Source: Rudanella paleaurantiibacter
Lineage (GTDB): Bacteria; Bacteroidota; Bacteroidia; Cytophagales; Spirosomataceae
Reading direction: 5' to 3'
Assembly (NCBI RefSeq): GCF_009184635.1
Contig: NZ_WELI01000003.1
Span: 310,001-374,000, forward strand
Length of the DNA: 64,000 nt
The position numbers and the translations under genes were made by a program. Below are positions 1 through 7,718 of this stretch, one piece after another (the stretch's first letter is position 1; each line of letters begins with the position of its first letter). Under the pieces are notes generated by a model. The model was not told the origin of the DNA, ran no database searches, and was given only the letters and a program-made list of their open reading frames with translations.

Positions 1-252
1 GCTGAGTTCAAAAAAGCCAAAGAAAACACAGTGGTTTCATTGCAGGAAACCAAGCGTCGGAAAGAGCGCGATGAGGCTGAGAAAAAGCGGGAAGCGCTGC
101 GTAAGGAAGTAGCCGAAGACCCTGAGGGTCTCGATGAAACCGGTACAGCTACAGCCAATCAGGCCGACAAGGACAAGAAAAAGAAAAAAGATCTGTACCT
201 GACCGAAACCGGTCGGATTCTGGCTGACTACATTGTGGCTGTCAACAAATAG
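1..252 (+). CDS. C-terminal end of tail-specific (S41) protease, partial
   Basis: Frame 1 is open from the first base to a TAG at 250-252, so this is the 3' end of a gene that starts outside the window. The 83 visible residues are very rich in Lys, Glu and Arg (SLQETKRRKERDEAEKKR, DKDKKKKKDLYL) and end TGRILADYIVAVNK. This matches what I know of the C-terminal DUF3340 tail of carboxy-terminal processing proteases (Prc/Tsp), which degrade misfolded or tagged envelope proteins in the periplasm. The PDZ and catalytic Ser/Lys parts are not visible, so the name rests on the tail alone. A terminator follows directly. Confidence 0.6.
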   Translation, partial: AEFKKAKENTVVSLQETKRRKERDEAEKKREALRKEVAEDPEGLDETGTATANQADKDKKKKKDLYLTETGRILADYIVAVNK

Positions 253-271
253 CCTTTTTGCACCAATACGT

Positions 272-306
272 AAGCCCCATTGCCCTGAGCAGTGGGGCTT
301 TTTTTG
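272..306 (+). terminator. Rho-independent terminator after the protease gene
   Basis: A perfect 8-bp stem, AAGCCCCA at 272-279 with TGGGGCTT at 293-300, has a 13-nt loop and is followed by a run of T. It sits 20 bp behind the TAG stop and ends the upstream operon. Confidence 0.85.
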
Positions 307-416
307 TACTTCGTCTTTGGTAAGAACTTCTACCGATTTTGCTTTACTACGCGTGCGCAATCCTACGCAAAAAGCCTCCTGAACAACGAGGTAAGCAACT
401 TTTCATCAGGTAGAAT

Positions 417-2045
417 ATGAAAAAACACATTGTACTGCTCTGTGTGGCTCTCGGGCTTACACAAGCAGCCATTGCCCAAACTAATCTATCAGCTACGCCC
501 CCCCGCGTGCAGGTAGCCAACGGCACGCTGGAAGGCGTTGCCGAGCCGGGCGGGGTGCGTTCGTTTAAAGGGGTTCCGTTTGCCGCGCCCCCTGTGGGCA
601 ACCTTCGTTGGCGCGAGCCTCAGCCCGCCCAGAATTGGTCGGGCGTGCGTAAAGCCGACAAATTTGGCCCCAGAGCCATGCAACGCCCCGTGTTTGGGGA
701 TATGAACTTCCGTTCGAACGGTATGAGCGAAGATTGCCTGTACCTGAACGTCTGGACACCGGCCAAAACAGGTAAGGAAAAACTACCCGTGCTGGTGTAC
801 TTTTACGGTGGCGGCTTTATCGCGGGCGACGGCTCGGAGCCCCGGTACGATGGAGAAAGCATGGCGCAGCGGGGCATTGTGACCCTGACGGTCAATTACC
901 GGCTCAATGTATTTGGCTTTATGGCCCACCCTGAGCTAACCAAAGAGTCGCCCCACAAAGCGTCGGGCAACTACGGGCTGCTCGATCAGCAGGCGGCTTT
1001 GCGCTGGGTGCAGCAAAATATTGCCGCGTTCGGGGGCGATCCCAAGCGCGTAACCATTGCGGGCGAATCGGCCGGGTCGGTATCAGTCAGTGCGCAAATG
1101 GTTTCGCCGGGTTCTAAAAACCTGATTGCTGGTGCCATTGGCGAGAGTGGTTCGCTATTGGGTACCCTCTCCCCCACACCCCTGGCCGACGCGGAGGCTC
1201 TGGGCGTGAAATTTGCGGGTAGTCTCGGTGCTAACTCACTGGCCGATCTGCGGGCTGTCCCAGCCGACAAAGTTCTCGAAGCAACGGGGCAAGCTGGCGC
1301 CCCCCGCTTTAGTACTGTGCTCGATGGCCACTTTTTGCCCAAATCAGCCATAGCCATTTTCGCGGCTGGCGAGCAGGCACAAGTTCCGTTGCTGGCAGGC
1401 TGGAACTCCGAAGAATCCGGGGCTCGTGGCATTCTGGGGCAGGACGCCCCTACCCCCGAAAATTTCGCGAAAAACGTAAAAAGACTCTACCCTGACCGGG
1501 CCGATGAGGTACTGAAACTGTATCCGGGCCAAACCGAAGCCGAAGTTACCCAGGCTGCCACTGATTTGGCCGGTGATCGCTTCATTGGCTTTAGCACCTG
1601 GAAGTGGACCGATATGCACGTGAAAACAGGCGGAGGTAAACCCGTGTACCGGTATTATTACGAGCGCCCTCGCCCACCCATGACCCCGGAAATGGGTAAC
1701 GCTACACCAGGACTGGCTGGGGGTGTCATTCGCGACAGCAACGCCCCCAAGGCGCCACCAGCTAAAGGCGCTGTGCACTCGGCCGAAATTGAATACGCGA
1801 TGGGCAACCTCGGTTCTAACAAGGTATATGCCTGGACACCGGATGACTACAAGGTTTCAGAAGTAATGCAGACGTATTTTGCCAACTTCATCAAAACCGG
1901 CAACCCTAATGGCAAAGGCTTACCCAAATGGCCGGCCGTAACCAAAGGTGGCCCCGCCCCGGTACTGCACATCGACGTGAACACCCGTACTGAAACCGAA
2001 AAGAACGCGGGCCGGTACCAGTTTCTGGATCAGCTGATGAAATAA
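417..2045 (+). CDS. Type-B carboxylesterase / para-nitrobenzyl esterase family, secreted
   Basis: This 542-residue alpha/beta hydrolase has the usual length of the carboxylesterase/lipase type-B family and hydrolyses carboxylic esters; the natural substrate cannot be told. A cleavable signal peptide (residues 1 to about 20, ending AAIAQ) sends it to the periplasm or outside. The nucleophile elbow GESAGS is seen with Ser218. The acid is probably Glu332 or Glu333 in WNSEESG, and the base is His454 in the VHSAEIEY motif. The oxyanion-hole motif YGGGF lies near residue 139. The start is the first ATG that gives a good signal peptide. It is monocistronic, between two terminators. Confidence 0.9.
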   Translation: MKKHIVLLCVALGLTQAAIAQTNLSATPPRVQVANGTLEGVAEPGGVRSFKGVPFAAPPVGNLRWREPQPAQNWSGVRKADKFGPRAMQRPVFGDMNFRSNGMSEDCLYLNVWTPAKTGKEKLPVLVYFYGGGFIAGDGSEPRYDGESMAQRGIVTLTVNYRLNVFGFMAHPELTKESPHKASGNYGLLDQQAALRWVQQNIAAFGGDPKRVTIAGESAGSVSVSAQMVSPGSKNLIAGAIGESGSLLGTLSPTPLADAEALGVKFAGSLGANSLADLRAVPADKVLEATGQAGAPRFSTVLDGHFLPKSAIAIFAAGEQAQVPLLAGWNSEESGARGILGQDAPTPENFAKNVKRLYPDRADEVLKLYPGQTEAEVTQAATDLAGDRFIGFSTWKWTDMHVKTGGGKPVYRYYYERPRPPMTPEMGNATPGLAGGVIRDSNAPKAPPAKGAVHSAEIEYAMGNLGSNKVYAWTPDDYKVSEVMQTYFANFIKTGNPNGKGLPKWPAVTKGGPAPVLHIDVNTRTETEKNAGRYQFLDQLMK

Positions 2046-2126
2046 CGTTCAGGTTTCAGTCTACAGGTTTCAGTTGGCTTACGCCAACAATCACTGAAAA
2101 CGGTAAACCGTAAACTGAAAACAATG

Positions 2127-2157
2127 AAAAAGAGCGGCTGTTGAGGCCGCTCTTTTT
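2127..2157. terminator. Bidirectional terminator between convergent genes
   Basis: A 12-bp stem (2127-2138 with 2146-2157, core AGAGCGGC/GCCGCTCT) has A-rich and T-rich flanks, so it can end transcription on both strands. It lies between the esterase (+) and the sigma factor gene (-). Confidence 0.85.
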
Positions 2158-2182
2158 GTTTCAAGGGTTCAGGAATAATCAA

Positions 2183-2767
2183 TTAAAGACGAATGCGGTC
2201 AAGGGTAACGTGTTTCTTCAAATTACTTAAAGCACCAAAAATTAAATTGTATACCGACTGAATATTGATCTGCATCAGCGACGAGATTTCTTCGTTACTC
2301 ATGTTCTGATAGAAACGAAGGTAAACGGCTTCGCGCTGACGCCGGGGCAGACGCTCGATAGCTTTGTGCAGACACTCATTTACAAAGCTATCCTCTTCAA
2401 AAGCGATGATAGTTGACTCGTACGAGGGGTCGCAACCGGGCAACAGATCGGTTTGAACATCATCCTGGCTGCTGATTTTCTGCTCAGCAGTCAAATGCCG
2501 AACCAACTTACGTTTAATCGAGGCCATCAGGTAGTACCGAACCGAAGTGGTAGGTCCGATATTGGCCCGATGTTTCCATAACTCCACGAACAAATCGTGA
2601 ATGCAGTCCTTAATTAGCGGTCTATCCTGCGCAAAGTGCGTGCAGTAGTGGTAGAGTACTTGAGCATAGTCTTTGTACAACTGGGCAAAAGCTGTTTCGT
2701 TACCGCTACGAAACTGGTTCCACAACTGCTCTTCGTCTTGGCCGGATGGGGTACGATGGCGAGGCAT
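2183..2767 (-). CDS. ECF-type RNA polymerase sigma factor
   Basis: An alternative sigma factor of the sigma-70/ECF class, about 194 residues when started at MPRHRTPSG. Region 2 is visible as FAQLYKDYAQVLYHYC...LIKDCIHDLFVELWKH, and region 4 as IERLPRRQREAVYLRFYQNMSNEEISSLM, a helix-turn-helix for -35 recognition. An upstream in-frame ATG at 2851 would add 28 hydrophobic residues that are not typical of the family, so I prefer 2767. No FecR-type anti-sigma or SusC gene lies beside it, unlike many Bacteroidota ECF genes, so its regulon cannot be inferred from context. Confidence 0.85.
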   Translation of the reverse strand: MPRHRTPSGQDEEQLWNQFRSGNETAFAQLYKDYAQVLYHYCTHFAQDRPLIKDCIHDLFVELWKHRANIGPTTSVRYYLMASIKRKLVRHLTAEQKISSQDDVQTDLLPGCDPSYESTIIAFEEDSFVNECLHKAIERLPRRQREAVYLRFYQNMSNEEISSLMQINIQSVYNLIFGALSNLKKHVTLDRIRL

Positions 2768-2870
2768 ACAGAGATGATAGGGGGTTGGAGCGTTCAGGCA
2801 ATCGTGTAAAAATAACGATAATGTTTTGAAGATTACAAGGAAACCCCTCAAAAATTAGCAAAATTTCCAG

Positions 2871-4502
2871 TTATGCCATTGATATTTTGGTAAATCTGAA
2901 GTTACTCCCATCGAATAACCCTTTGTCACTCAGTTTCAAAGCCGGAATTACGAGCAATGCCATGAACGAAAGTGTCATAAACGGTGCCGCCAACGAACTC
3001 CCCAAATCTTGTTTGGCGAACGTGTCTAATTGGGAATATTTTGTTGCGACTTCGTACCCGTCAACGTCTGTCATTAAACCCGCTACCGGCAAAGGCAAAA
3101 TATATTCTTCGCTCCCACCTACGGCCGATAGCCCGCCCTTCTCGGCCACAATCAGGTTGATAGCCCGGCTGATACTCTCGTCGTCGCAACCCACTGCCGT
3201 GATATTATGGGAGTCATGCCCAACCGATGAAGCAATAGCCCCTTGTTTGAGGCCGAAATTCTTGATAAATGCCACAGCCGGTGGCGCATCGGCATATCGG
3301 TTCACAACTACCAGCTTGAGCAGGTCTCGCGCCGGATCGGCCACAATGTTCCCATGCTGAACGGTAGGCACTACATGAAGCTCGTTGGTAATAAGCTGCC
3401 CATCCAGTGCTTCAATGACCCGAATAGAGCCTCCTTCGTGCGGTACAGCCAGACTCTCGGGGGCTATTGGGCCACAATTGAACTGATTCGGATGGTCGCT
3501 ACGGAGGTCAGGAATGAGCGTTTTACCGTTTTCGGCCACTACCTGCCCATTGATTACGGTGTGCATCACCCGGAACCGCTCCATATCATTAATCACAATA
3601 AAGTCAGCCGGGTCGCCTTCACGTAGCAGGCCCACCGGCAAGCGGTAGTGCATCACCGGATTCAGGCAGGCGGCTCGCAGCACGTTCCAAACGTTGTGCC
3701 CTTTGAGTAAGGCCCGCACTACCAACTGATCGATATGACCTTCGGCCAGTGTATCGGGGTGCTTATCGTCCGAACAAAACATCACCCGATCCGAATAATA
3801 CGTCAGCAGCGGGTGCAAAGCCTCGAAGTTACGGGCCGCACTCCCCTCCCGAATGAGAATATTCATGCCCCGCTGTACTTTGTCGAGAGCCTCTTCGTAG
3901 GTAAAACATTCGTGGTCGGTTTCAATGCCAGCGTCAATATACCGCTGCGCATCATCGCCCCGCAGCCCCGGTGCGTGGCCATCTACAGGTTTGTTGAAAG
4001 CACGGGCGAGGGCAATTTTCGCCATTACATCAGGGTCTTCGTTGAGCACCCCCGGGAAGTTCATCATCTCGGCCAGATACCCGATTTCGCGCCGGCCCAG
4101 CAGTTGCCGAACATCACTCACACTGATGGTAGCACCGGCCGTCTCGAACGGGGTTGCCGGCACGCACGATGGCGCACCAAAACAGAATTTAAACGGAACC
4201 CGGTTGCCATCGGTAATCATGTACTCAACCCCCGGCACACCGAGCACGTTGCCAATCTCGTGCGGGTCCGACACCGTGGCCACCGTTCCGTGCACCACCG
4301 CCAACCGGGCAAACTGGGCGGGGGTGAGCAACGAACTTTCAACGTGCACGTGCGCATCAACAAACCCCGGCAGCACATACGGCACACCGGGCCGCTCATT
4401 ACCTACGCGCTCAATCAGCGAAATCCGGCCATTTTCAATATGGATAGAACCGTAATAGATACGTTGGTCGAAAAGATCAAGGATGTTGGCGGTCAGAGTC
4501 AT
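2871..4502 (-). CDS. ade: Adenine deaminase
   Basis: A 543-residue amidohydrolase that converts adenine to hypoxanthine and ammonia in purine salvage or breakdown, in the cytoplasm. The metal-binding GFVDAHVHVESS motif (His51, His53) follows a short N-terminal beta domain. Further family signatures are HGTVATVSDPHEIGNV, GHAPGLRG, CSDDKHPD and the C-terminal VGHDSHNITAVG block. Length fits bacterial Ade (about 540-590). The ATG at 4502 is chosen over one at 4541 because the extra 13 residues are hydrophobic and not family-like. The product feeds the same route as the xanthine dehydrogenase genes at 49.0-52.8 kb. Confidence 0.93.
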   Translation of the reverse strand: MTLTANILDLFDQRIYYGSIHIENGRISLIERVGNERPGVPYVLPGFVDAHVHVESSLLTPAQFARLAVVHGTVATVSDPHEIGNVLGVPGVEYMITDGNRVPFKFCFGAPSCVPATPFETAGATISVSDVRQLLGRREIGYLAEMMNFPGVLNEDPDVMAKIALARAFNKPVDGHAPGLRGDDAQRYIDAGIETDHECFTYEEALDKVQRGMNILIREGSAARNFEALHPLLTYYSDRVMFCSDDKHPDTLAEGHIDQLVVRALLKGHNVWNVLRAACLNPVMHYRLPVGLLREGDPADFIVINDMERFRVMHTVINGQVVAENGKTLIPDLRSDHPNQFNCGPIAPESLAVPHEGGSIRVIEALDGQLITNELHVVPTVQHGNIVADPARDLLKLVVVNRYADAPPAVAFIKNFGLKQGAIASSVGHDSHNITAVGCDDESISRAINLIVAEKGGLSAVGGSEEYILPLPVAGLMTDVDGYEVATKYSQLDTFAKQDLGSSLAAPFMTLSFMALLVIPALKLSDKGLFDGSNFRFTKISMA

Positions 4503-4673
4503 GGAAGAATCGAAAAAGATAAACGGGGGGAGTACGCACAAGAACTAAAGCAAAATGGGCATTGGTTAGAGAGAAAGCAAGAATCTTCCGCAAGTTTTGT
4601 CGGATTAGCAGGGGTATATGCCTCTTGTCTTCGCCTTCTATTTTAAATTATCGGATCAATCTGACGTATTAAT

Positions 4674-6332
4674 ATGCCTGCCCAGGTCCTTAAAGTTCAC
4701 CCCGACGACAACGTAATTGTAGCCCTTCGGAACCTGCCCGCCCAATCGACCATTGCGTTTGAAGGCCAATCGTACACACTGCCAATCGGTGTGGATGCCA
4801 AACATAAATTTGTGACCGAAGACCTGCCCACGGGCGGTGTCGTACGGATGTACGGCGTGACGGTTGGTAAGGCAACCCAACCCATTCGGCGGGGCGAACC
4901 CATCACAACGTTTAATCTCAAACACGAATCGGATCAGTACGGTCTCGACAAACGACGGCCTTACACCTACGCAGCCCCCGACGTAACGAAGTGGCAAAAC
5001 CGCACGTTTATGGGCTATCACCGGGCCGACGGCCGGGTGGGCACCCGCAACTACTGGCTGGTGGTACCGCTGGTGTTTTGCGAGAACCGGAATATCCTGA
5101 TTCTGAAAGACGCTTTTGAGCGGGAACTCGGTTACGCGCAACCGGATACATACCGCGATCAGGTTCGTGAACTCCTTAGCCTGTACCAGCATGGCGACCT
5201 GAAGGCCATTCAGAGCCTGCAACCAGCATCACTCAATGGACACGCTACGCAACCTGCCGCCAACCGCCCGTTTAAAAATGTGGATGGCATTAAGTTTCTG
5301 ACGCACGAAATGGGTTGCGGGGGCACCCGTCAGGACTCGGCCTACCTTTGTTCATTGCTGGCGGGGATGATCAACAACCCCAACGTAGCGGGGGCCACCG
5401 TCCTGAGCTTAGGTTGCCAACACCTGCAAACCGGCATGCTCGAAGAAGAGGTTCGTCGGCAGAATCCCGCCTTCGATAAGCCGTTGCTCTTGTTCGAACA
5501 GCAGGAAGGCACCGAGTTTGCCCTGATGGCGCAGGCCGTTAAAGAAACGTTTCTGGGGCTGGCTCAGATTAACAAAATTGAGCGGCAACCGGCCCCACTG
5601 AGCCAACTATGCGTAGGGCTGAAATGTGGCGGCTCCGACGGGTTTTCGGGCCTATCGGCCAATCCGGCCATTGGCCACCTGTCTGACGTACTCGGCGCGC
5701 TGGGCGGCAAAACTGTACTGGCGGAGTTCCCGGAACTTTGCGGTGCTGAGCAGGACCTGATTGACCGCACCGCCGACGACGCCAAGGCGGGCAAGTTTGT
5801 CAGCCTGATGCAAACGTATTCGGCACAGGCCGAAGCCGCCGGGTCAGGTTTCGACATGAACCCTTCGCCCGGTAATATTAAAGACGGACTCATCACCGAT
5901 GCCATCAAGTCGGCGGGGGCAGCCAAAAAAGGCGGCAACGCGCCCGTAGCCGATGTACTCGACTATGCCGAGCCCGCCGTAGCACCCGGCCTGAGCCTGC
6001 TCTGCACCCCCGGCAACGATGTTGAAGCCACTACCGGCATGGCGGGCTCTGGCACCAACCTGATCCTATTCACTACGGGGCTGGGTACGCCAACGGGGAA
6101 TCCTATTTGCCCGGTCGTAAAAATCTCGACCAACACCGCGTTGAAAAACCGGATGCCCGACGTGATTGACTTCGACAGTGGTCCTATCATCGACGGGGAG
6201 CAAACCATCCCCCAAAATGGCGACCTCCTCCTCGAATGGCTCATTCAGCTGGCTTCGGGTGAGGTAACCACCAAGGCCGAACAATTGGGCCAGGACGATT
6301 TCATCCCCTGGAAACGAGGGGTATCACTTTAA
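4674..6332 (+). CDS. uxaA: UxaA/altronate dehydratase family protein
   Basis: A 552-residue protein with an N-terminal SAF domain (residues about 10-100) followed by the UxaA core. Seen motifs are GYHRADGRVGTRNYW, HEMGCGGTRQDS, LSLGCQHLQTGML and GLKCGGSDGFSGLSANP; the conserved cysteines probably hold the iron centre. Family members remove water from D-altronate to give 2-keto-3-deoxy-D-gluconate, but some act on other sugar acids, so the substrate is inferred. It is followed at 119 bp by a short-chain dehydrogenase on the same strand, which suggests a sugar-acid catabolic pair. It is transcribed divergently from ade. Confidence 0.88.
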   Translation: MPAQVLKVHPDDNVIVALRNLPAQSTIAFEGQSYTLPIGVDAKHKFVTEDLPTGGVVRMYGVTVGKATQPIRRGEPITTFNLKHESDQYGLDKRRPYTYAAPDVTKWQNRTFMGYHRADGRVGTRNYWLVVPLVFCENRNILILKDAFERELGYAQPDTYRDQVRELLSLYQHGDLKAIQSLQPASLNGHATQPAANRPFKNVDGIKFLTHEMGCGGTRQDSAYLCSLLAGMINNPNVAGATVLSLGCQHLQTGMLEEEVRRQNPAFDKPLLLFEQQEGTEFALMAQAVKETFLGLAQINKIERQPAPLSQLCVGLKCGGSDGFSGLSANPAIGHLSDVLGALGGKTVLAEFPELCGAEQDLIDRTADDAKAGKFVSLMQTYSAQAEAAGSGFDMNPSPGNIKDGLITDAIKSAGAAKKGGNAPVADVLDYAEPAVAPGLSLLCTPGNDVEATTGMAGSGTNLILFTTGLGTPTGNPICPVVKISTNTALKNRMPDVIDFDSGPIIDGEQTIPQNGDLLLEWLIQLASGEVTTKAEQLGQDDFIPWKRGVSL

Positions 6333-6340
6333 AAGTAGAT

Positions 6341-6422
6341 AGGAGTGAGGAGATAGAAGTGAGAAGTACTAATGCATGAGGTATTCAGCATCAGTACTTC
6401 TCACTTCTATCTCCTCACTCCT
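6341..6422. repeat. Perfect 30-bp inverted repeat between uxaA-like and SDR genes
   Basis: Bases 6341-6370 are the exact reverse complement of 6393-6422, with a 22-nt loop. The arms are built from short GAAGTGAG/CTCACTTC units, and the right arm continues into more CTTCTCACTTCTCACTCC copies up to about 6441. No T-run follows on either strand, so it is not a simple terminator. It may be a mobile palindromic repeat or a processing/attenuation hairpin in the two-gene transcript. Confidence 0.9.
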
Positions 6423-6451
6423 CGCTTCTCACTTCTCACTCCTTAGTTTCT

Positions 6452-7225
6452 ATGTTTTCCCTACAAAACAAAACCGCCCTGGTTACGGGTGGAGCCAGTG
6501 GTATTGGGCTGGCTATTTCAACGGCATTTGCCCAGGCCGGTGCCTCGGTGCATATTCTCGAACTGAATACCGATCAGGCCCAGAAAGTGGCCGACGAACT
6601 GAATGCCGCCGGAGGCCGCGTGCAGGCTCATGCCGTTGATGTATCGAAACAGGCTGATGTTCGGGCGGTTATCGACCAGATTGCGGCCGAAGGGCCGATT
6701 CATATTCTGGTCAACAACGCGGGCATCGCGCACGTAGGCAATGCCGAAACTACCACCGAGGCCGACCTCGACCGGCTGTACAACGTCAACGTGAAAGGCG
6801 TGTACAACTGCCTGCACGTGACTATCCCCCACCTGAAAGCCAATGGCGGAGGAGTCATTCTGAACATGGCATCAGTAGCGGCTACGGTTGGTATTCCCGA
6901 CCGATTTGCTTACTCCATGACCAAAGGGGCCGTGCTGACCATGACCCTGTCGGTAGCCAAAGACTACCTTAAACACAATATCCGGTGCAACTGTATCTCG
7001 CCAGCACGAGTACACACCCCATTTGTCGACGGATTTCTGGCCAAAAACTACCCCGGTCAGGAAGCCGAAATGTTTGCCAAGCTGGCGGCTACCCAACCCA
7101 TTGGGCGGATGGCCAAACCGGCCGAAATTGGCGCGTTGGCGCTGTACCTGTGTTCCGACGAGGCTTCGTTTATTACCGGCACCGACTACCCCATCGACGG
7201 GGGCTTTTTGCGGCTCAACAACTAA
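6452..7225 (+). CDS. Short-chain dehydrogenase/reductase (classical SDR)
   Basis: A 257-residue NAD(P)-dependent oxidoreductase. The Rossmann TGGASGIG motif is at residues 12-19, NNAG at 88-91, catalytic Ser141, and YSMTK with Tyr154 and Lys158. The C-terminal end TGTDYPIDGGFL is typical of SDRs that oxidise sugars or hydroxy acids. Glu37 at the end of beta-2 (LELN) favours NAD over NADP. Position behind the altronate dehydratase-like gene suggests oxidation of a sugar or sugar acid in one pathway; the exact substrate is unknown. Confidence 0.9.
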   Translation: MFSLQNKTALVTGGASGIGLAISTAFAQAGASVHILELNTDQAQKVADELNAAGGRVQAHAVDVSKQADVRAVIDQIAAEGPIHILVNNAGIAHVGNAETTTEADLDRLYNVNVKGVYNCLHVTIPHLKANGGGVILNMASVAATVGIPDRFAYSMTKGAVLTMTLSVAKDYLKHNIRCNCISPARVHTPFVDGFLAKNYPGQEAEMFAKLAATQPIGRMAKPAEIGALALYLCSDEASFITGTDYPIDGGFLRLNN

Positions 7226-7239
7226 ACCGACCGGCGACC

Positions 7240-7515
7240 TCAGCGGGCCACTTTTCCACCGAGAGCGTAGTTATCGTCACGGTGCTGATCGTGCTCACCC
7301 GTGGGGTCACCGTCTTCATCAACGGGTTCATCGTCATCATCGAGCAGGCGTTCGTCATCAAACTGCTCATCATCGTCACCGTCATCCACAGCGGCCCCGC
7401 TCTGGTTCACAATATCGGGGCTGATGCGGCCTATGCGTGAGCCTATCAACTCCGTATCGCCACCGTTTGGCATCGTTGTCAGGCTACCCTTCGGGGTTTT
7501 CTCTGTCAGGTTCAT
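7240..7515 (-). CDS. Small Asp-rich hypothetical protein
   Basis: A 91-residue reading frame starting MNLTEKTPKGSLTTMPNGGD. The first 45 residues are ordinary; the second half is a very acidic stretch (DDGDDDEQFDDERLLDDDDEP) ending NYALGGKVAR. No signal peptide, membrane segment or known domain is seen. An earlier in-frame start at 7587 is possible but gives a less natural N-terminus. The gene is convergent with the SDR (14-bp gap) and divergent from the next gene. The acidic tail suggests a disordered or cation-binding segment; function unknown. Confidence 0.55.
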   Translation of the reverse strand: MNLTEKTPKGSLTTMPNGGDTELIGSRIGRISPDIVNQSGAAVDDGDDDEQFDDERLLDDDDEPVDEDGDPTGEHDQHRDDNYALGGKVAR

Positions 7516-7660
7516 GGCCTTCTTGTTTAGGTTTATCCCCTCAACTCGTTCGGAGCGTATCCGTTTGAAAAGTAGAGCAAACGGCAAGAGCCTGCCAGTA
7601 AGCTCCTCTCCTGTGTTTTTCAGGAGGGGTAATCGTTAAAAGAAGCATAACAGTAAATCG

Positions 7661-7691
7661 TTGAGTCGGGCCTACAGGTTTCGTACCTTTG
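7661..7691 (+). promoter_or_regulatory. Bacteroidota-type promoter for the YncE/phosphoesterase gene
   Basis: TTG at 7661-7663 and TACCTTTG at 7684-7691 are spaced by 20 bp. This fits the Bacteroidota primary sigma pattern (-33 TTTG/TTG and -7 TAnnTTTG). The start codon is 27 bp downstream. Confidence 0.55.
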
Positions 7692-7718
7692 GCCAGTTCC
7701 TAAACACCCCACTTTCCG

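Noticed and set aside
7301-7639. Ser-rich 112-codon plus-strand frame
   Set aside because: The Ser run is the reverse complement of the Asp-rich tail of the minus-strand small gene.
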